Part shown: piece after piece, positions 6,485-7,847 of the stretch
How the letters are laid out: each line of letters starts with the position of its first letter
Numbering within the stretch: position 1 is the first letter of the stretch
DNA from: an uncultured Actinomycetes bacterium
Lineage (GTDB): Bacteria; Actinomycetota; Acidimicrobiia; Acidimicrobiales; RAAP-2
DNA: 7,847 nucleotides
Direction of reading: 5' to 3'
Assembly: GCA_903893955.1 (NCBI GenBank)
Contig: CAITOG010000140.1
Coordinates: 1-7,847, forward strand
Position numbers and translations under genes: made by a program
The notes under the pieces: model-generated
Seen by the model: only the letters and a program-made list of their open reading frames with translations
Database searches by the model: none
What the model was told of the DNA's origin: nothing

Positions 6485-6490
6485 CCTCCT
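6485..6490 (-). promoter_or_regulatory. Ribosome binding site of the SCO1-like gene
   Basis: A full AGGAGG (6490-6485) with a 6-base spacer precedes the ATG at 6478. It decides the start in favour of the version that leaves a clean lipoprotein signal peptide. Confidence 0.8.
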
Positions 6491-6845
6491 GACCTTGCCG
6501 TCTCCGAACCACCGCTGCCGTTCCGTCAGTCGCTGCAGAGACCCTGGCCCTATGGCACAGAGCGCTGGGCGCACGCTGTGCTCCTAGGTGGTGCACGGCG
6601 ACGGTCCGCCAATCTGTCCCCATCTTGACCTATCGACGGCCCCCGGCCGGACGCGGCCGCCATCATGCGCAGCCTCAATCGCCTCGTCACACCTCCATCC
6701 GGTTTCAGCGAGCACCTAGTCTCGATCGGGTGGTCGTCCAGCTGATGCATCGTCTCGATACGAGCTCGACGCGCCACGCGCCGCTGCCACCTTCGAGCAT
6801 CACCTCACTCAGCGGGCAGCCAGGCGATCGAACGACGACCCCCAG
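6491..6845. other. Divergent intergenic region without a supportable gene
   Basis: This stretch separates the SCO1-like gene (minus) from the acyltransferase gene (plus) and should hold both promoters. Short frames exist on both strands, but they are rich in Arg/Pro/Ser and lack motifs or ribosome binding sites. I see two small palindromes, GATGCATC at 6744-6751 and CTCG-ATA-CGAG at 6754-6764, and an isolated TAGTCT at 6717-6722 that could be a plus-strand -10 but lacks a -35. No tRNA, riboswitch or terminator with a T-tract is evident. Confidence 0.5.
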
Positions 6846-7847
6846 ATGGCTTCGATGAAGGAGCCCACCGAGGGCAGTCTCACGCTCCCCCGCCACGATG
6901 CCGGCACCCCGCCCGAGGATCGAGGCTTCAGAGGGGACATCCAGGGACTGCGTGCCCTCGCGGTCGGCCTCGTCGTCCTCTACCACCTCGGTGGCCACCC
7001 TCTCCTGGCGCCCGGTGGCTTCATCGGCGTCGACGTGTTCTTCGTCATCTCCGGGTACGTGATCACCGGCCTGCTCGAGCGCGAGCGCACCGGCTCTCCA
7101 CGCGATCTCCTGCCCGGGTTCTACGCCCGCCGAGCTCGCCGCATCATCCCCGCAGTCACGGTGCTGATCGTGGTGACCGTCCTCGCCAGCTACCACTGGC
7201 TCGGCACGCTTCGAGGCAACGAGGTCGCTGGTGATGGTCGATGGTCGTCGGTCTTCTTGGCCAACTGGTACTTCATCGCCCAAGGCACCAACTACTTCAA
7301 GGCCCTCGTCCCGCCCTCGCCACTGCTCCACCTGTGGTCGTTGGCTGTCGAGGAGCAGTTCTATCTGGTCTTCCCGCTCCTCTTCCTGTTGCTCGCCCGA
7401 CTCGGTGGCCGCCAGCGGTGGCGCCAGAGCGTCCTCGGTGGCGTCCTCGCACTTTCGGCGGTCTCGCTGCTCCTCGACCTGTTCGAGACCGCCAGCAGCC
7501 CGACCGCGGCCTACTTCTCACCGCTGACTCGTGCCTGGGAGCTCGGACTGGGCGCCGCGCTGGCATTGAGCGCTCCGACGCTGCGGCGTCTCCGGCCCGG
7601 GATCGCCGGCAGCGCGACGTGGGGCGGCCTGCTCCTCATCATGGGCGCCGCACTCGGGTTCTCTGCCTCATCGACCTATCCGGGTTGGCGTGCACTCGTT
7701 CCCGTCGTCGGTGCCGCACTGGTGATTGGCGGCGGACTGGCCTCACCTCGGTGGGGGGCGAAAATCCTGCTCGGTACCACCATCGGCCTGCTCGGGGGCG
7801 AGATCTCCTATGCGCTCTATCTCTGGCACTACCCGATCTTCACCATC
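6846..7847 (+). CDS. Acyltransferase-3 family membrane protein (OafA/YrhL type), 3' end outside window
   Basis: The 334 codons in view belong to the acyltransferase-3 family, multi-pass membrane enzymes that move acyl groups (often acetyl) from the cytoplasm onto cell-envelope sugars, peptidoglycan or lipids. Hallmarks in order: DIQGLRALAV (31-40), the conserved His 47 in LYHLGG, GGFIGVDVFFVISGYVIT (57-74), basic FYARRARRIIP (92-102) after the first hairpin, PPSPLLHLWSLAVEEQFYL (156-174), and GEISYALYLWHYP (318-330) with another conserved His. Several hydrophobic helices alternate with these. The frame is still open at the window end, so a C-terminal SGNH hydrolase domain, present in the long subgroup, cannot be judged. 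The start is uncertain: ATGs at 6846 and 6855 are both in frame and neither has a Shine-Dalgarno. The acceptor substrate is unknown. Confidence 0.92.
   Translation, partial: MASMKEPTEGSLTLPRHDAGTPPEDRGFRGDIQGLRALAVGLVVLYHLGGHPLLAPGGFIGVDVFFVISGYVITGLLERERTGSPRDLLPGFYARRARRIIPAVTVLIVVTVLASYHWLGTLRGNEVAGDGRWSSVFLANWYFIAQGTNYFKALVPPSPLLHLWSLAVEEQFYLVFPLLFLLLARLGGRQRWRQSVLGGVLALSAVSLLLDLFETASSPTAAYFSPLTRAWELGLGAALALSAPTLRRLRPGIAGSATWGGLLLIMGAALGFSASSTYPGWRALVPVVGAALVIGGGLASPRWGAKILLGTTIGLLGGEISYALYLWHYPIFTI

Noticed and set aside
5690..6574. Longer SCO1-like start at 6574
   Set aside because: It would put 32 charged residues before the lipoprotein signal, while the ATG at 6478 has an excellent AGGAGG and a clean signal peptide.
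6550..6858. Short open frames on both strands in the intergenic region (6550-6777 minus, 6625-6858 plus)
   Set aside because: They have low-complexity Arg/Pro/Ser-rich translations, no ribosome binding sites and no recognisable motif; one of them runs into the start of the acyltransferase gene in another frame.

Overview
This is a GC-rich window with strong G/C preference at third codon positions and actinobacterial-type genes: a monomeric NADP-type isocitrate dehydrogenase, a probable leaderless GTG-start gene and SCO-type lipoprotein machinery. I read it as an actinomycetote, possibly an acidimicrobial lineage; the taxonomy is inference. No mobile elements, CRISPR array, rRNA or tRNA genes were seen. 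Seven protein genes fill nearly all of it, and two of them run off the ends.

Layout: (1) 1-1351, minus strand: a large partial gene joining a degenerate HATPase/anti-sigma-like domain to a GNAT acetyltransferase. It is divergent from (2) 1437-2764, plus strand: a tightly coupled two-gene operon of a PhyH-type Fe(II)/2-oxoglutarate dioxygenase and a PhnZ-type HD-domain mixed-valent diiron oxygenase. Together these form a PhnY/PhnZ-style oxidative C-P bond cleavage cassette that would release phosphate from an organophosphonate. (3) 2774-4993, minus strand: complete monomeric isocitrate dehydrogenase, convergent with the phosphonate operon and only 9 bases from it. (4) 5112-6478, minus strand: a SCO1/SenC copper-chaperone lipoprotein followed 2 bases later by a small exported protein with a methionine-rich segment, probably an envelope copper-handling pair. 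(5) 6479-6845: 367 bases with no gene that I can support. (6) 6846-7847, plus strand: N-terminal part of an integral-membrane acyltransferase-3 (OafA/YrhL-type) protein.

How the genes work together: the PhnY/PhnZ-like pair is the clearest pathway unit. The first enzyme would hydroxylate the carbon next to phosphorus and the second would oxidatively cleave the C-P bond. The SCO1-like protein and its Met-rich partner form the second unit. The isocitrate dehydrogenase is central metabolism (TCA cycle, NADPH supply), and nothing in the sequence ties it to its neighbours. I found no wholly new system. The best leads are the substrate of the phosphonate pair, which has an altered active-site lid motif, and the uncharacterised Met-rich partner of SCO1.
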